Source: DATFCK01 sp963728975 (lineage in GTDB: Bacteria; Verrucomicrobiota; Verrucomicrobiia; Chthoniobacterales; UBA10450). From it: a stretch of 64,000 nucleotides of DNA. The position numbers were made by a program, and so were the translations under genes. This document shows positions 31,823 to 40,684 of this stretch, piece after piece. The notes under the pieces are model-generated. The model saw only the letters and a program-made list of their open reading frames with translations, did no database searches and was not told the origin of the DNA. Position 1 is the stretch's first letter. Each line of letters starts with the position of its first letter. The stretch is from assembly GCA_963728975.1 (NCBI GenBank), contig CAVSMF010000001.1, forward strand, positions 1,302,001 through 1,366,000, given 5' to 3'.

Positions 31823-32963
31823 GTTTCTGATAAATCTCGACCGAGGTGACCAGATCGAGTGCGCGTTCCAAAACGGGATCGTAAATCGCTGCGGCATGGA
31901 TCCGGACCCGACGCTGCTCGGAAGTTTCCAGTTCGGGGTTGGTCCCGGCTATGAGCGCTGCTTCATTCAAATGGGGGCGTTCGGTTTCGTGGATGAATGG
32001 GCCCATCCCTTTGCTCTGGCTCGCTTGAAAGATCTGCCGCTTCTCCACCGGAGACAGGTCAACCGAGAGATCGGGTTGAATGCCGTCCGGATATAACGAA
32101 TGGCCGTCGGGCCCGATGCACTCCGCTACCGCTACCCGCAGAATCGTTCCGCCAGGCAGCGGAAAATCGGAATATTCCAGCGCATGACCGGCTGTCGGTT
32201 TGCCGATAACGAGCGCCTTATCGTAAAACCGAAGGGCGGACGCGAATGCCTCGGCCCCGCCGGTGGTATCGCCATCGGCCAGCAAAACCAGCAGCCCGTC
32301 ATAAACCGGATCGCGATTGGAAATAAATACCTGGTCCTTTTTCCCCTGTCTCCGAAGACTGAACAAGGTCTTGCCTTTGACAACAAACCGGTTGGCAAAC
32401 TCGGCTGCGATTCCAAAATCGGTCGCGTTGCTGGCCCGAAGATCGATCACCAGCGCGTCCGCCCTTTTGGCGGCGAACTCCCCGATCTTTTTTTCCATTG
32501 CCTGCAAGGCGGCCGCGGAAAAAGTTCCCGGCCTTAAATAGCCGATGTGCCGGTTCAAGATCTCTCCGTAAAATGGCGCTGGTTTTTCCGGAGCCGCAGT
32601 TGCCTTACTCGCCAAGAGAGCGAGGCCAGTTCCCAGCCTCGCCGTCAGACCCTCGAGAGTGGCGCGGCTTAACTCCGTCTCGCTAACTGCTTTCGGATCG
32701 GTGAAGTGGCCCTTTAAGAGCGCGATCGCGGCTTGCACATCAGCCAACGAAAGCGAGTTGATCACTTCTTCAGTGGCCGGTTCAACCGAAGACGCCGGGG
32801 TAGATTCAGTCGATTTTTTTGACGTGGCTGCCGACCCGGCCGGGGAGGAAGAATTTGCAGGGCGAGACGGCTGCGCCGGCGCGCCGGACACAAGAAGAAC
32901 GCCGATCAGAACCGGCCAGCTAAATAGAAAGATCCGCAAAGTAAGTTTGATCCTACAACCCAT
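31818..32963 (-). CDS. S41-like secreted protease-fold protein, catalytic Ser apparently missing
   Basis: 381 residues from the ATG at 32963: a signal peptide (RIFLFSWPVLIGVLLVSGAP), a Ser/Ala/Pro-rich linker, then a C-terminal-processing-protease fold (about 190-345: IGYLRPGTFSAAALQAMEKK, ALVIDLRASN, then VIGKPTAGHALEYSDFPLPG and YPDGIQPDLSVDL). The usual nucleophile motif S-A-S-A/S-E is replaced by TTGGAEAFASAL, so it may be an inactive scaffold. The frame runs upstream into purD, but the signal peptide fixes the start. The last codons and TAG lie in a MITE-like repeat end. Confidence 0.82.
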   Translation of the reverse strand: MGCRIKLTLRIFLFSWPVLIGVLLVSGAPAQPSRPANSSSPAGSAATSKKSTESTPASSVEPATEEVINSLSLADVQAAIALLKGHFTDPKAVSETELSRATLEGLTARLGTGLALLASKATAAPEKPAPFYGEILNRHIGYLRPGTFSAAALQAMEKKIGEFAAKRADALVIDLRASNATDFGIAAEFANRFVVKGKTLFSLRRQGKKDQVFISNRDPVYDGLLVLLADGDTTGGAEAFASALRFYDKALVIGKPTAGHALEYSDFPLPGGTILRVAVAECIGPDGHSLYPDGIQPDLSVDLSPVEKRQIFQASQSKGMGPFIHETERPHLNEAALIAGTNPELETSEQRRVRIHAAAIYDPVLERALDLVTSVEIYQKR

Positions 32964-33023
32964 GGCAGTGTCTCTCAACAACCGGTTGGGGGATCCGAGG
33001 AGCGGGCGGTTTTCGATGGCGGG

Positions 33024-33089
33024 CAAGTAGACGCGATCTCCGGTCGCGTTGACTAACCCGGTAAGCGGCGGGGACGCCGCTTCTACTTG
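33024..33089. repeat. AAGTAGACGCGA repeat, copy 1
   Basis: CAAGTAGACGCGATCTCCGG followed by TCGCGTTG and GGCGGGGACGCCGCTTCTAC; the ends AAGTAGA and TCTACTT are inverted. A second copy at 34489-34564 lies on the other side of purD. Confidence 0.8.
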
Positions 33090-33120
33090 GGCAGACGGGG
33101 CAAGCCGCCGTTCCTTGGTC

Positions 33121-34425
33121 TTAGGGCGCCGCCGGCAGGCCGGCAGGGGCCGCAGCGATGTCCCTTCGAAAGCGAGCACCTTCGAAATGAATGCACGAAA
33201 CTGCCTGATAGGCTTTGGCCCGGGCTGATTCGCTATTTCTTCCGAGCGCGGTTACGGCCAGGACCCGTCCCCCGGCAGTTACCAACTGGCCGTTGGCCTG
33301 ATGAGTCCCGGCGTGAAAAATCTGAACGCTCTCGATTTCGGCTGCTTCTTGAAGCCCAGTAATCGGCTTGCCGGTTTCGTACTTGCCCGGATAACCCGCC
33401 GAAGCGAGTACGACCGTGACCGCGGTGCGATCATCCCAGTCAATCGACTGACTTCCAATCCGGCCGTCGATCGTCGCTTCCAGCAGGGGAAGCAAATCCG
33501 ATTTCATTCGCGGCAAAATGGCCTGGGTTTCGGGGTCGCCAAACCGGCAATTAAATTCGAGGACGCGCGCTCCGTCGGCAGTGAGGATCAGACCGGGGAA
33601 AAGCAGTCCGCGAAATAAAATTTTGCGGTCCTGAAGCGCTTGCAATAACGGGGCCATGATCTCGCCGTCGAACTGCGATTCCAATGCCGGCGTCCAATTG
33701 CTTGCCGGACTAACGGCTCCCATGCCCCCTGTGTTCGGGCCTTTGTCGCCGTCGAAAGCCCGCTTGTGATCCCGCGCCGTGGCCAAAAGGCGATAATCGC
33801 CGCCATCCACCAGGGCGTGGAGCGAGCATTCCGAACCGCGGAGGAATTCCTCGATCACGACCCGCCGCCCGGCTTCTCCGAATTGGTTCCGATTCATCAT
33901 CGAGTCGATAGTGGATGTGGCGAAATCGATGTCCGGCGCGATGATCACCCCTTTTCCCAGGGCGAGCCCGTCTGCTTTGATGACGATTGGGAAGTTGAGC
34001 CCGCTGCAATAGCGAACGGCTTCATCGCTCTGGGTAAAGGTCCTCGCCTTGGCGGTTGGGATGTCTGCTTTTTGCATCAATTGCTTCGCGAAAATCTTCG
34101 ATGATTCAATCCGGGCGGCGGACTTGGTCGGTCCGAAAACACGCAACCGTTTGGAGTTAAAAAGATCGACAATGCCGGCGGCCAACGGATCGTCAGGACC
34201 GACAATGGTTAGGCCGATTCGGTTTTCTTTGGCGAAGCGGGCCAAACCGGCCAGATCCGTGGCCGGAATAGCAACGTTCCGGCCTACCTCAGCGGTGCCG
34301 GCGTTGCCGGGAGCGCAGAATATCTCGTCTACCCCGGGCGATTGCTTCAGTTTCCAGGTAAGCGCGTGTTCCCGGCCGCCGCTGCCGATCATGAGAATTT
34401 TCACATTCCCAACAGGGTGCGGCAT
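33121..34425 (-). CDS. purD: Phosphoribosylamine-glycine ligase (GAR synthetase)
   Basis: A 434-residue ATP-grasp enzyme of purine synthesis. The N-terminal domain starts KILMIGSGGREHALTWKLKQ; FNSKRLRVFGPTKSAARIES, the ATP-grasp loop FPIVIKADGLALGKGVIIA, the signature HKRAFDGDKGPNTGGMGAVS and RFGDPETQAILPRM follow. It starts at the ATG at 34425 or a GTG seven codons later. The last residues (PAGLPAAP) are low-complexity and may derive from a repeat. It is bracketed by two copies of the AAGTAGACGCGA repeat. Confidence 0.96.
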   Translation of the reverse strand: MPHPVGNVKILMIGSGGREHALTWKLKQSPGVDEIFCAPGNAGTAEVGRNVAIPATDLAGLARFAKENRIGLTIVGPDDPLAAGIVDLFNSKRLRVFGPTKSAARIESSKIFAKQLMQKADIPTAKARTFTQSDEAVRYCSGLNFPIVIKADGLALGKGVIIAPDIDFATSTIDSMMNRNQFGEAGRRVVIEEFLRGSECSLHALVDGGDYRLLATARDHKRAFDGDKGPNTGGMGAVSPASNWTPALESQFDGEIMAPLLQALQDRKILFRGLLFPGLILTADGARVLEFNCRFGDPETQAILPRMKSDLLPLLEATIDGRIGSQSIDWDDRTAVTVVLASAGYPGKYETGKPITGLQEAAEIESVQIFHAGTHQANGQLVTAGGRVLAVTALGRNSESARAKAYQAVSCIHFEGARFRRDIAAAPAGLPAAP

Positions 34426-34488
34426 CGATGCAGCGGAGGCAAGTGCACGGGCTTGTTTTCAAGAAGCGGCGGTTTCGCCGGCCGCCGA

Positions 34489-34564
34489 AAAGTAAGTAGA
34501 CGCGACGCGATATCTGGTCGCGTTGCCCCGACCCCTAATGGGCGGGGACGCCGCTTCTACTTTT
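34489..34564. repeat. AAGTAGACGCGA repeat, copy 2
   Basis: AAGTAGACGCGACGCGATAT followed by GGTCGCGTTG and GGCGGGGACGCCGCTTCTAC. Same orientation as copy 1 across purD. Confidence 0.8.
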
Positions 34565-34653
34565 AGGCGGCTGCCCCCCTTCTTGAGTAATACACCCCGT
34601 TTTGATCCTTACACTCCAGTTGATCGTATAACGCCGACGCGCTAGAAGAGGCC

Positions 34654-35046
34654 ATGGCCAAATCGTTTTCTCGGCATTCGGTTATGGATGCCCAATGCCC
34701 GTCCCGGCTCATTCTCGAGCGGATCGCCGACAAATGGACAGCGCTGATTATTCAGGTGCTGGCCCGCGGGACCCTTCGCTATACCGCTTTGCGCCATGAG
34801 ATCGGAGGAATATCGCAAAAGATGTTAACCCAAACATTGCGCAGCCTGGAACGCGACGGGCTCGTCCAGCGTCGGGTGCACCCGGTCGTTCCGCCCCGGG
34901 TTGAATATTCGCTTACCCGGCTGGGCCGAACGCTGATTCCTCCGTTGCAAGCACTTTGTCGCTGGTCGGAAAAACATTTGCCTGAGCTGCAGGCCAATCG
35001 CGCCCGCGCGGGTGGCCAAGCCAGGAGCGGTGGAGTGATGGAGTGA
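34654..35046 (+). CDS. HxlR-family winged-helix transcriptional regulator
   Basis: A 130-residue DNA-binding protein. The HxlR core (about residues 15-110) reads CPSRLILERIADKWTALIIQ, LRYTALRHEIGGISQKMLTQ (recognition helix), TLRSLERDGLVQRRV and VEYSLTRLGRTLIPPLQALC. One Cys near the N-terminus is where redox-sensing relatives place their sensor. The last about 12 residues (GGQARSGGVME) read into low-complexity DNA. It precedes an antiporter gene by 34 bp, so it may control it. Confidence 0.9.
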   Translation: MAKSFSRHSVMDAQCPSRLILERIADKWTALIIQVLARGTLRYTALRHEIGGISQKMLTQTLRSLERDGLVQRRVHPVVPPRVEYSLTRLGRTLIPPLQALCRWSEKHLPELQANRARAGGQARSGGVME

Positions 35047-35080
35047 TGGACCTTGGGGTTCGTTTGTTCGTCTCCGGGAT

Positions 35081-36664
35081 ATGGAGCTAGCCCAAACAAT
35101 TGTTGTCTTGTTTGCGCTCGTCGCCGGGCTGGTCATCATCGCGCAAAAGTTCGGTCTGCCCTATCCGGTTCTCCTGGTTCTGGGCGGTCTCGCGCTCACC
35201 TTTATTCCAGGGTTGCCGGAATTGCGGCTCCGTCCCGATGTTGTCTTTTATTTTTTCCTGCCGGCCCTGATCTATCCCGCTGCCCTCTTTTCCTCCTGGC
35301 GCGATTTTCGCCGGAACCTGAGGGCCATTCTGCTGCTGGCGATCGGGCTCGTTCTTCTCACCATGGTGGTGGTCGCCTGGGTTGCGCATTGGATGCTGCC
35401 CAGCCTCCCTTGGGCCGCGGCCTTTGCCCTCGGCGCGATTGTTTCGCCTCCGGACGAAGTTGCGGCCTCAAGCGTGCTCCGCCGCCTTTCGGTGCCCCAC
35501 CGCATCGACGCGATTTTGGAGGGCGAAAGCCTGGTCAACGACGCAACTGCCCTGGTTGCCCTTCAATTCGCAATTGCGGCAATGATGACCGGTCACTTCT
35601 CTATTCAAGAGGCGAGCTTGCGCTTTGTCTGGGTCGCAACCGGCGGCATCGGTTTTGGATTGTTGGTGGGCGTGGTCATGCGCTGGATCCAACGCCATTT
35701 GGATGATCCTCCGGTGCAGATCACGATTTCATTGATCACGCCATTTCTAGCCTATCTCCCGGCCGAACATTTGCGCATCTCGGGAATTCTCGCCGTTGTC
35801 GCCGCTGGAATGTATCTGGGGTGGCATTCGCCGGTGATGATCAGCCCGCGAACCCGGCTCCAAGCCTATTCGTTTTGGCAAATTATTGCATTTCTGCTCA
35901 ACGGCTTCGTGTTCATCACCATCGGCCTGCAATTGCCCGGCATCATGCGGGCGCTGGGCGGAGTTTCCCGTCTCTCGCTGTTTGCCGAGGGCTTGTGGGT
36001 GAGCGGCGCGGTGGTGGCGGTCCGGATTCTGTGGGTATTTTCGGCAACCTATCTGCCTCGTTGGCTGAGCAGGAAATTCCGGGAACGCGATCCCGCTCCG
36101 CCCTGGAGACAGACGGCCCTGGTCGCCTGGGCGGGCATGCGCGGCGTTATCTCGCTCGCAGCCGCTTTCGCGCTCCCGTTTGTTTTGAGCAACGGTCGCC
36201 CGTTTCCCGGCCGGAACTACATTTTGTTTCTTACCTTTAGCGTGATTCTTACCACTCTCGTTTTCCAGGGACTCACTCTTCCGCTCCTGATCCGGAAGCT
36301 CGGGATTAAAGATGACGGTTCGACTGACGAAGAAGAACGATTGGCCCGGGTGGAAGCGAACAAAGCTGCCATAAAACTAATCAACGAACTGGCCGAGAAA
36401 AGCGAGTTTCCGGCGAACGCGGTTGATCGGTTACACGCCGAATACGACGACCGGCTTGAGCAGCTCGAGCTTTGCGCGGAAAATCCGGATGATTGCACCG
36501 GGCAGATCATGACACCCACCTATCAACGCTTGCAGCAACAGGCATTGTATGTGGAGCGCCAAACAATTGTTCGCCTGCGCAACCAGAAAGTCATTAACGA
36601 TGACGCCTTGCGCCGGATTCAGCGCGACCTCGATCTGGCGGAAGCGCGTCTGACCGCCGGCTAA
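35081..36664 (+). CDS. Na+/H+ antiporter, CPA1 family
   Basis: A 527-residue antiporter with about 12 TM helices and a cytoplasmic C-terminal helical tail (about 400-527). Typical CPA1 motifs are FFLPALIYPAALFSSWRDFR, GAIVSPPDEVAASSVLRRL (ion-binding region; usually SPTDPVA in eukaryote-like forms, here SPPDEVA), ILEGESLVNDATALVALQF with the essential ND pair, and AWAGMRGVISLAAAFALPF. It should export Na+ in exchange for protons at the inner membrane. It is possibly controlled by the HxlR gene upstream. Confidence 0.92.
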   Translation: MELAQTIVVLFALVAGLVIIAQKFGLPYPVLLVLGGLALTFIPGLPELRLRPDVVFYFFLPALIYPAALFSSWRDFRRNLRAILLLAIGLVLLTMVVVAWVAHWMLPSLPWAAAFALGAIVSPPDEVAASSVLRRLSVPHRIDAILEGESLVNDATALVALQFAIAAMMTGHFSIQEASLRFVWVATGGIGFGLLVGVVMRWIQRHLDDPPVQITISLITPFLAYLPAEHLRISGILAVVAAGMYLGWHSPVMISPRTRLQAYSFWQIIAFLLNGFVFITIGLQLPGIMRALGGVSRLSLFAEGLWVSGAVVAVRILWVFSATYLPRWLSRKFRERDPAPPWRQTALVAWAGMRGVISLAAAFALPFVLSNGRPFPGRNYILFLTFSVILTTLVFQGLTLPLLIRKLGIKDDGSTDEEERLARVEANKAAIKLINELAEKSEFPANAVDRLHAEYDDRLEQLELCAENPDDCTGQIMTPTYQRLQQQALYVERQTIVRLRNQKVINDDALRRIQRDLDLAEARLTAG

Positions 36665-36695
36665 GTCGGGGCGGTGGCATGGCCCTGGGAGTCTT

Positions 36696-37610
36696 CTAGT
36701 ATCCGTAGCGGCCGGGCCATTCGATGGCCGCTCCACCTAACTCGGTCGCGCAAGCCTTTAACTCCGCCTCGAAAAATCGGGCCAGATGCGATCGCATGGC
36801 CCCGGTTAGGGGCAGCTTTTCCTTGCCGGCTTTGGTGTCGTGATCGGCGGGAAGGCGGCCGCTCGGTTTTGCCGGGTCGGCGCCAAGAAACGCCACGATT
36901 GCGCCGCGCAGCCCGACTGGATCCCTGACCAGATCGTCAAAAAAGAAAATGCGAAGCTGTTCTGCATCAACATATCGGCGCCAGCGGGCCGCAATCCGGC
37001 TCGGATAGGAGCGCGCTGCTACCTCCGCTCGGGCCAGGTGGCGCGAGACCGCGGCCACATCATTCAAATCGAATTGCTCGATCAGGTTTCGTCGGGCGTA
37101 CATCGACAATTGCGACCATGCCCTTTCCACCGGGTCGCGGGCCAGAAAGATGATCTTGGCCCGGGGGAAATCGGCGGCAATGCGAGCGACCGCCGGCTCG
37201 GGCAAAGCGGAATAGCCGGGAGTGATATCTCCGGAAATCAGCTTTCCTTTTGCGGAGAAAAGTTGAGCATAGCCCTGCAAGTCGAGTTCGGGGCGACGGT
37301 AGAGGCGTTGCATCTCCTCCAGGAACAACCGGTCGCGATCGTCCCGCGCGCGTGTTCGGCCAATGGAGAACCTTTCTTCCGGTTTCCTTGCCAATGGGAG
37401 GGTGCGTTCCGGGAGCTGCTCTCCCGGCGCGGGGAAGCGATCGAAATAATGCAGTTCTTTTATTGGCGGCATCCAAAAATCGGGATGATCTCGCAATTGT
37501 TCATAGAGCCAGCCGGTGCCGGCCTTTTGCGCGCCGATGCAAAAGAAATCCGGTCCGGCTTGTTTGCCGCCGGTTTTTGCCGTTTCTCCTGTCCGATCGT
37601 TGACCGTCAT
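36696..37610 (-). CDS. PAPS-dependent sulfotransferase
   Basis: 304 residues from the ATG at 37610. The PAPS 5'-phosphosulfate loop is FFCIGAQKAGTGWLYEQL (about residue 20-38) and the 3'-phosphate segment is IIFLARDPVERAWSQLSMYA (about 165). Both match the Sulfotransfer_1 domain seen in heparan-sulfate-like and lipid sulfotransferases. The acceptor is unknown; bacterial members modify cell-surface sugars or lipids. The frame is open 77 codons further upstream, but without homology. No sulfate-activation genes are nearby. Confidence 0.88.
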   Translation of the reverse strand: MTVNDRTGETAKTGGKQAGPDFFCIGAQKAGTGWLYEQLRDHPDFWMPPIKELHYFDRFPAPGEQLPERTLPLARKPEERFSIGRTRARDDRDRLFLEEMQRLYRRPELDLQGYAQLFSAKGKLISGDITPGYSALPEPAVARIAADFPRAKIIFLARDPVERAWSQLSMYARRNLIEQFDLNDVAAVSRHLARAEVAARSYPSRIAARWRRYVDAEQLRIFFFDDLVRDPVGLRGAIVAFLGADPAKPSGRLPADHDTKAGKEKLPLTGAMRSHLARFFEAELKACATELGGAAIEWPGRYGY

Positions 37611-37689
37611 CGCCGGATTTAATGCTGAAAGTTCGGAACCCGTAAAATAGCCCACTTGCGGCTTGATCGAGCAATCACAAATTAGAGTT

Positions 37690-38361
37690 GTGACCGGTAA
37701 TAAAGTGAAACGCCTGTTTCTGCTTTCACCTGCCAATGCCCGGGGCGCCCGCGCTCGCCTGGTGATGAGCGCGCGCGCGCAATTCGATCTCGCTCGCCGG
37801 CTCCGGGGCAGGCGGGGAGCAACCATCGCCGAAGTTTTCACTTTCCTTAGCGGCCTCTATTTTCGCGGCAAAATCGCCTACGCCAACGCCTTCGCCAGCC
37901 CCTTTCGCCGAAGTTCCGGCGTATTCGTCATCACTCCGACTCGCGGACTGGTTGGCGCGAATACCAGGATAACGATCGACGATTTGCGCGAGTTTGCCGC
38001 GTTCAACATCGACGAAAATGATCCGCGCTACCGAAAGCCTCTCGAGCGCGACCTTCGCGCTCTGGTCGGGCAATTATCGTCAGAAACAGAGATTGTATTG
38101 TTAGGCAGCATCGCTACCGGAAAGTACATCGACATTCTGTTGTCCGCTTTTGGGAGCCGGCTGAGATTTCCGACCGATTTTGTCGGGCGCGGTGACATGA
38201 GTCGCGGCGGCCTGCTCCTGCGGTGTGCGGTGGACATGCAAGAGCTGCGTTATATCTCTGTTGCCGGCGCGGTCCGGAACGGGAAACGACCGCCCAGGCT
38301 TGTCCCTCGGCGGTATGCCGTCATCCCGAGCAAAGCGAGGGATCCCGTGGCGAAACTCTGA
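37690..38361 (+). CDS. Uncharacterised protein with repeat-derived C-terminus
   Basis: About 223 residues from a GTG at 37690 (other starts at 37663 or further in are possible). The text KRLFLLSPANARGARARLVM, then FTFLSGLYFRGKIAYANAFA and EIVLLGSIATGKYIDILLSA has the look of a conserved cytoplasmic protein, but I cannot name the family. The last about 15 residues (YAVIPSKARDPVAKL) are read from the interspersed palindrome at 38320, which also supplies the stop codon. The next gene, a DNA ligase, begins inside the other end of the same element, so the two may be an operon. Confidence 0.75.
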   Translation: MTGNKVKRLFLLSPANARGARARLVMSARAQFDLARRLRGRRGATIAEVFTFLSGLYFRGKIAYANAFASPFRRSSGVFVITPTRGLVGANTRITIDDLREFAAFNIDENDPRYRKPLERDLRALVGQLSSETEIVLLGSIATGKYIDILLSAFGSRLRFPTDFVGRGDMSRGGLLLRCAVDMQELRYISVAGAVRNGKRPPRLVPRRYAVIPSKARDPVAKL

Positions 38362-38410
38362 GGTAAATCATCGGGATTCTTCGACTCCGCTGCGCTACGC
38401 TCAGAATGAC
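38320..38410. repeat. GTCATCCCGAGC palindrome, copy 2, at a gene junction
   Basis: GTCATCCCGAGCAAAGCGAG at the left, CTACGCTCAGAATGAC at the right. It encodes the C-terminus and stop of the upstream gene and contains the ligase ATG (38406). Confidence 0.88.
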
Positions 38411-39431
38411 GCTTCCAATCAAACCGTCGTTACCGCCGATGGAGGCGAAATCGGCCGAGGAACTGCCGGTCGGCGACGACTGGCAGTACGAACCGAAATG
38501 GGATGGCTTTCGCTGCATCATTTTTCGAGATAAGGATCGCGTTTATCTCCAATCGAAAGCAGGCCAGCCCCTGGCCCGATACTTTCCCGACGCGGTAGCG
38601 GCAATCCGAAACTTGCCGGCCAAGCGGTTCGTGCTCGATGGAGAACTGGCAGTTCCGGTCCATGGGAAACTTTCTTTCGATGAGTTGCAGTTGCGTCTGC
38701 ATCCGGCCGCCAGTCGGGTCCGGAAACTGGCCGAGGCCCATCCCGCAATTTTTATCGTGTTCGATCTTTTGGCGGAAAACAACCGCTCCTGCCTGCGGCT
38801 TCCGTTAAGGGAGCGCCGGCCGATGCTGGAGAGATTCGCCGCCAAAAACTTTAAAACCTCGAAAGCGATCCGTCTTTCGCCTGCTACGACCAGACTAACG
38901 ACGGCGAAAAAGTGGTTCGACAGAGCCGGGGGCGATCTCGACGGAGTGATCGCCAAACTTTTAAGCGCTCCTTACGTTTCGGGCAAACGCGACGCGATGG
39001 TAAAAGTGAAGAATATTCGAACCGCCGACTGTGTGGTAGGCGGTTTTCGTTATGCCAGCGGCGGGCGCGTCATTGGTTCTCTGTTGCTCGGGCTTTATGG
39101 CGACGACGGCCTGCTTCACCACGTCGGTTTCACGTCCGCTTTTAAGGGGAACGAAAGGCGGGAGTTAACCGCGAAGTTTGAAACCCTTAAAAAGCCGCCG
39201 GGATTTACCGGAAACGCTCCGGGCGGCCCGAGCCGCTGGAGCACGGAGCGAAGCGGAGAATGGGAACCGGTGAATCCGAAGAAGGTTGTGGAGGTGGCCT
39301 ACGATCATTTCACCGGCGGCCGGTTCCGCCACGGAACCAGGATATTGCGCTGGCGCCCGGACAAGGCGCCGCGGCAATGCACCATGGATCAGGTGGCGGG
39401 ACGGGAGGGAAGATCGCTGGCTCTCTTGTAG
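38406..39431 (+). CDS. ATP-dependent DNA ligase (LigC / LigD-ligase-like)
   Basis: 341 residues with an adenylation domain and an OB-fold. The nucleotidyl-lysine motif is QYEPKWDGFRCIIF (Lys about residue 30), followed by KRFVLDGELAVP, AIFIVFDLLA, LDGVIAKLLSAPYVSGKRDA and MVKVKNIRTADCVVGGFR (motif V with KVK). It resembles the stand-alone ligases and the LigD ligase domain used in non-homologous end joining and base repair. No Ku or LigD polymerase is in view. The ATG lies in the terminal bases of a palindromic repeat. Confidence 0.92.
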   Translation: MTLPIKPSLPPMEAKSAEELPVGDDWQYEPKWDGFRCIIFRDKDRVYLQSKAGQPLARYFPDAVAAIRNLPAKRFVLDGELAVPVHGKLSFDELQLRLHPAASRVRKLAEAHPAIFIVFDLLAENNRSCLRLPLRERRPMLERFAAKNFKTSKAIRLSPATTRLTTAKKWFDRAGGDLDGVIAKLLSAPYVSGKRDAMVKVKNIRTADCVVGGFRYASGGRVIGSLLLGLYGDDGLLHHVGFTSAFKGNERRELTAKFETLKKPPGFTGNAPGGPSRWSTERSGEWEPVNPKKVVEVAYDHFTGGRFRHGTRILRWRPDKAPRQCTMDQVAGREGRSLALL

Positions 39432-39493
39432 CGGCGCTCTATGAGCGCCGCATTTTTTAAATTGATGCGACGGTCACAGACCGCCGCTGCATC

Positions 39494-40684
39494 CTACCGC
39501 GACCAACTCGGCTCGGTAATTTTGCCGACTCCGTCCAGAATCTTGCTTTTCCGGTTTGTTACCGTGTCGAGCAGGTAAAGAGCGCCGCCTTGAGCGAAAA
39601 TGATGTGACGCGAGTCTGCGCCCCATGCCGGATTTTCTCCGGAAGAAACGACTCGCGTTCCGCCACCGTCCAAGTCGAGAACTGCAATTTGAAACTCACC
39701 GCCTCCTCTGACGTTAAAGGCCACTTTCTTGCCGTCCGGCGACCAGTTGGGTTCGGTGCAGTAGTTGTAACCGGTGGCAATGTGCTCTCCTCGTCCCCCC
39801 GATGCCGAGATCCGGTAGAGCTGCGGCGAACCGCTCTCGTCCGATGAATAAATGATTTCGCTTCCGTCCGGCGACCAGGTTGGCCCGGACTCCACCGTCC
39901 GGGTATGGGTTAGCCGCCGGGCGCCGCCGCCGCCGGCGTTAACAGTGTAAAGTTCTGGGTTCCCATCCTTGCTGACACTCAGGGCAAGGCGGCTGCCGTC
40001 CGGAGAAAAGGTGGCGCCGCTGTTTGTGCCGGGGTAATTGACGATGCGATTTCGCGCGCCGCTGGCCAGGTCGATCAGATAAACATCCGGATACCCGCTT
40101 TGGTAACCGGTGTAGGCAATGCGGCGCCCGTCGGGGCTGACAGATGGGTGCACGCTGATTACCCCGTCATGAGTCAGCTGCCGGACGTTGCTGCCGTCAT
40201 AGTCTCCCACGTAAACTTCTTTTTTCCCTGTTCGCGTCCCGATGAACGCGATCTTGCTGGCGGCGATTCCTTTGTTACCGGTCAATGTTTCTACGATATC
40301 GTTGGCAAAGTGATGGGCGTTTTCGCGCGGGCTTCCATTGTACGATTTGGAAAGAACGATGCCGCCGCTGTGATCGACCACCTGGCCCTCCAGACTGCCG
40401 CCACCGGCGCTGCCGCGGGTGGTGTAAGCGGCGTTTCCGCTCAAAATGAAATAGCCGGAAAGGGTAAGATCGTTCTGCAAAACTTTCGTCGCGGCCGCGC
40501 CTTCGTTGCCGCCGAGCGGGGAAACAGTGAGATTGATTCTGTCCCCTTTGCTGATGGTGATGGTTGGCGGCTCCTCCGCCCGGGCCGTCGCCGCCAAGAG
40601 CGACAGCGCCGCGATTGAAATAAAAATGCGTCCGGCAAAACCGGAACTCCAACCCCAATACCTGAGACCTGAACCGTTCCTCAT
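39494..40684 (-). CDS. tolB: Tol-Pal system protein TolB
   Basis: A 396-residue periplasmic protein: signal peptide (IFISIAALSLLAATARA), an N-terminal alpha/beta domain (about 35-150) and a six-bladed propeller built from PD40 repeats (SPDGRRIAYTGYQSGYPDVY, SPDGSRLALSVSKDGNPELY, SPDGSEIIYSSDESGSPQLY, SPDGKKVAFNVRGG). TolB links TolA, Pal and the outer membrane during cell division. Its start overlaps the end of the tonB/tolA-like gene by 4 bp. Confidence 0.94.
   Translation of the reverse strand: MRNGSGLRYWGWSSGFAGRIFISIAALSLLAATARAEEPPTITISKGDRINLTVSPLGGNEGAAATKVLQNDLTLSGYFILSGNAAYTTRGSAGGGSLEGQVVDHSGGIVLSKSYNGSPRENAHHFANDIVETLTGNKGIAASKIAFIGTRTGKKEVYVGDYDGSNVRQLTHDGVISVHPSVSPDGRRIAYTGYQSGYPDVYLIDLASGARNRIVNYPGTNSGATFSPDGSRLALSVSKDGNPELYTVNAGGGGARRLTHTRTVESGPTWSPDGSEIIYSSDESGSPQLYRISASGGRGEHIATGYNYCTEPNWSPDGKKVAFNVRGGGEFQIAVLDLDGGGTRVVSSGENPAWGADSRHIIFAQGGALYLLDTVTNRKSKILDGVGKITEPSWSR

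Noticed and set aside
32964..33179. N-terminal extension of the S41-like gene overlapping purD
   Set aside because: A clear signal peptide starts at 32963, and the extension reads repeat DNA and purD antisense.
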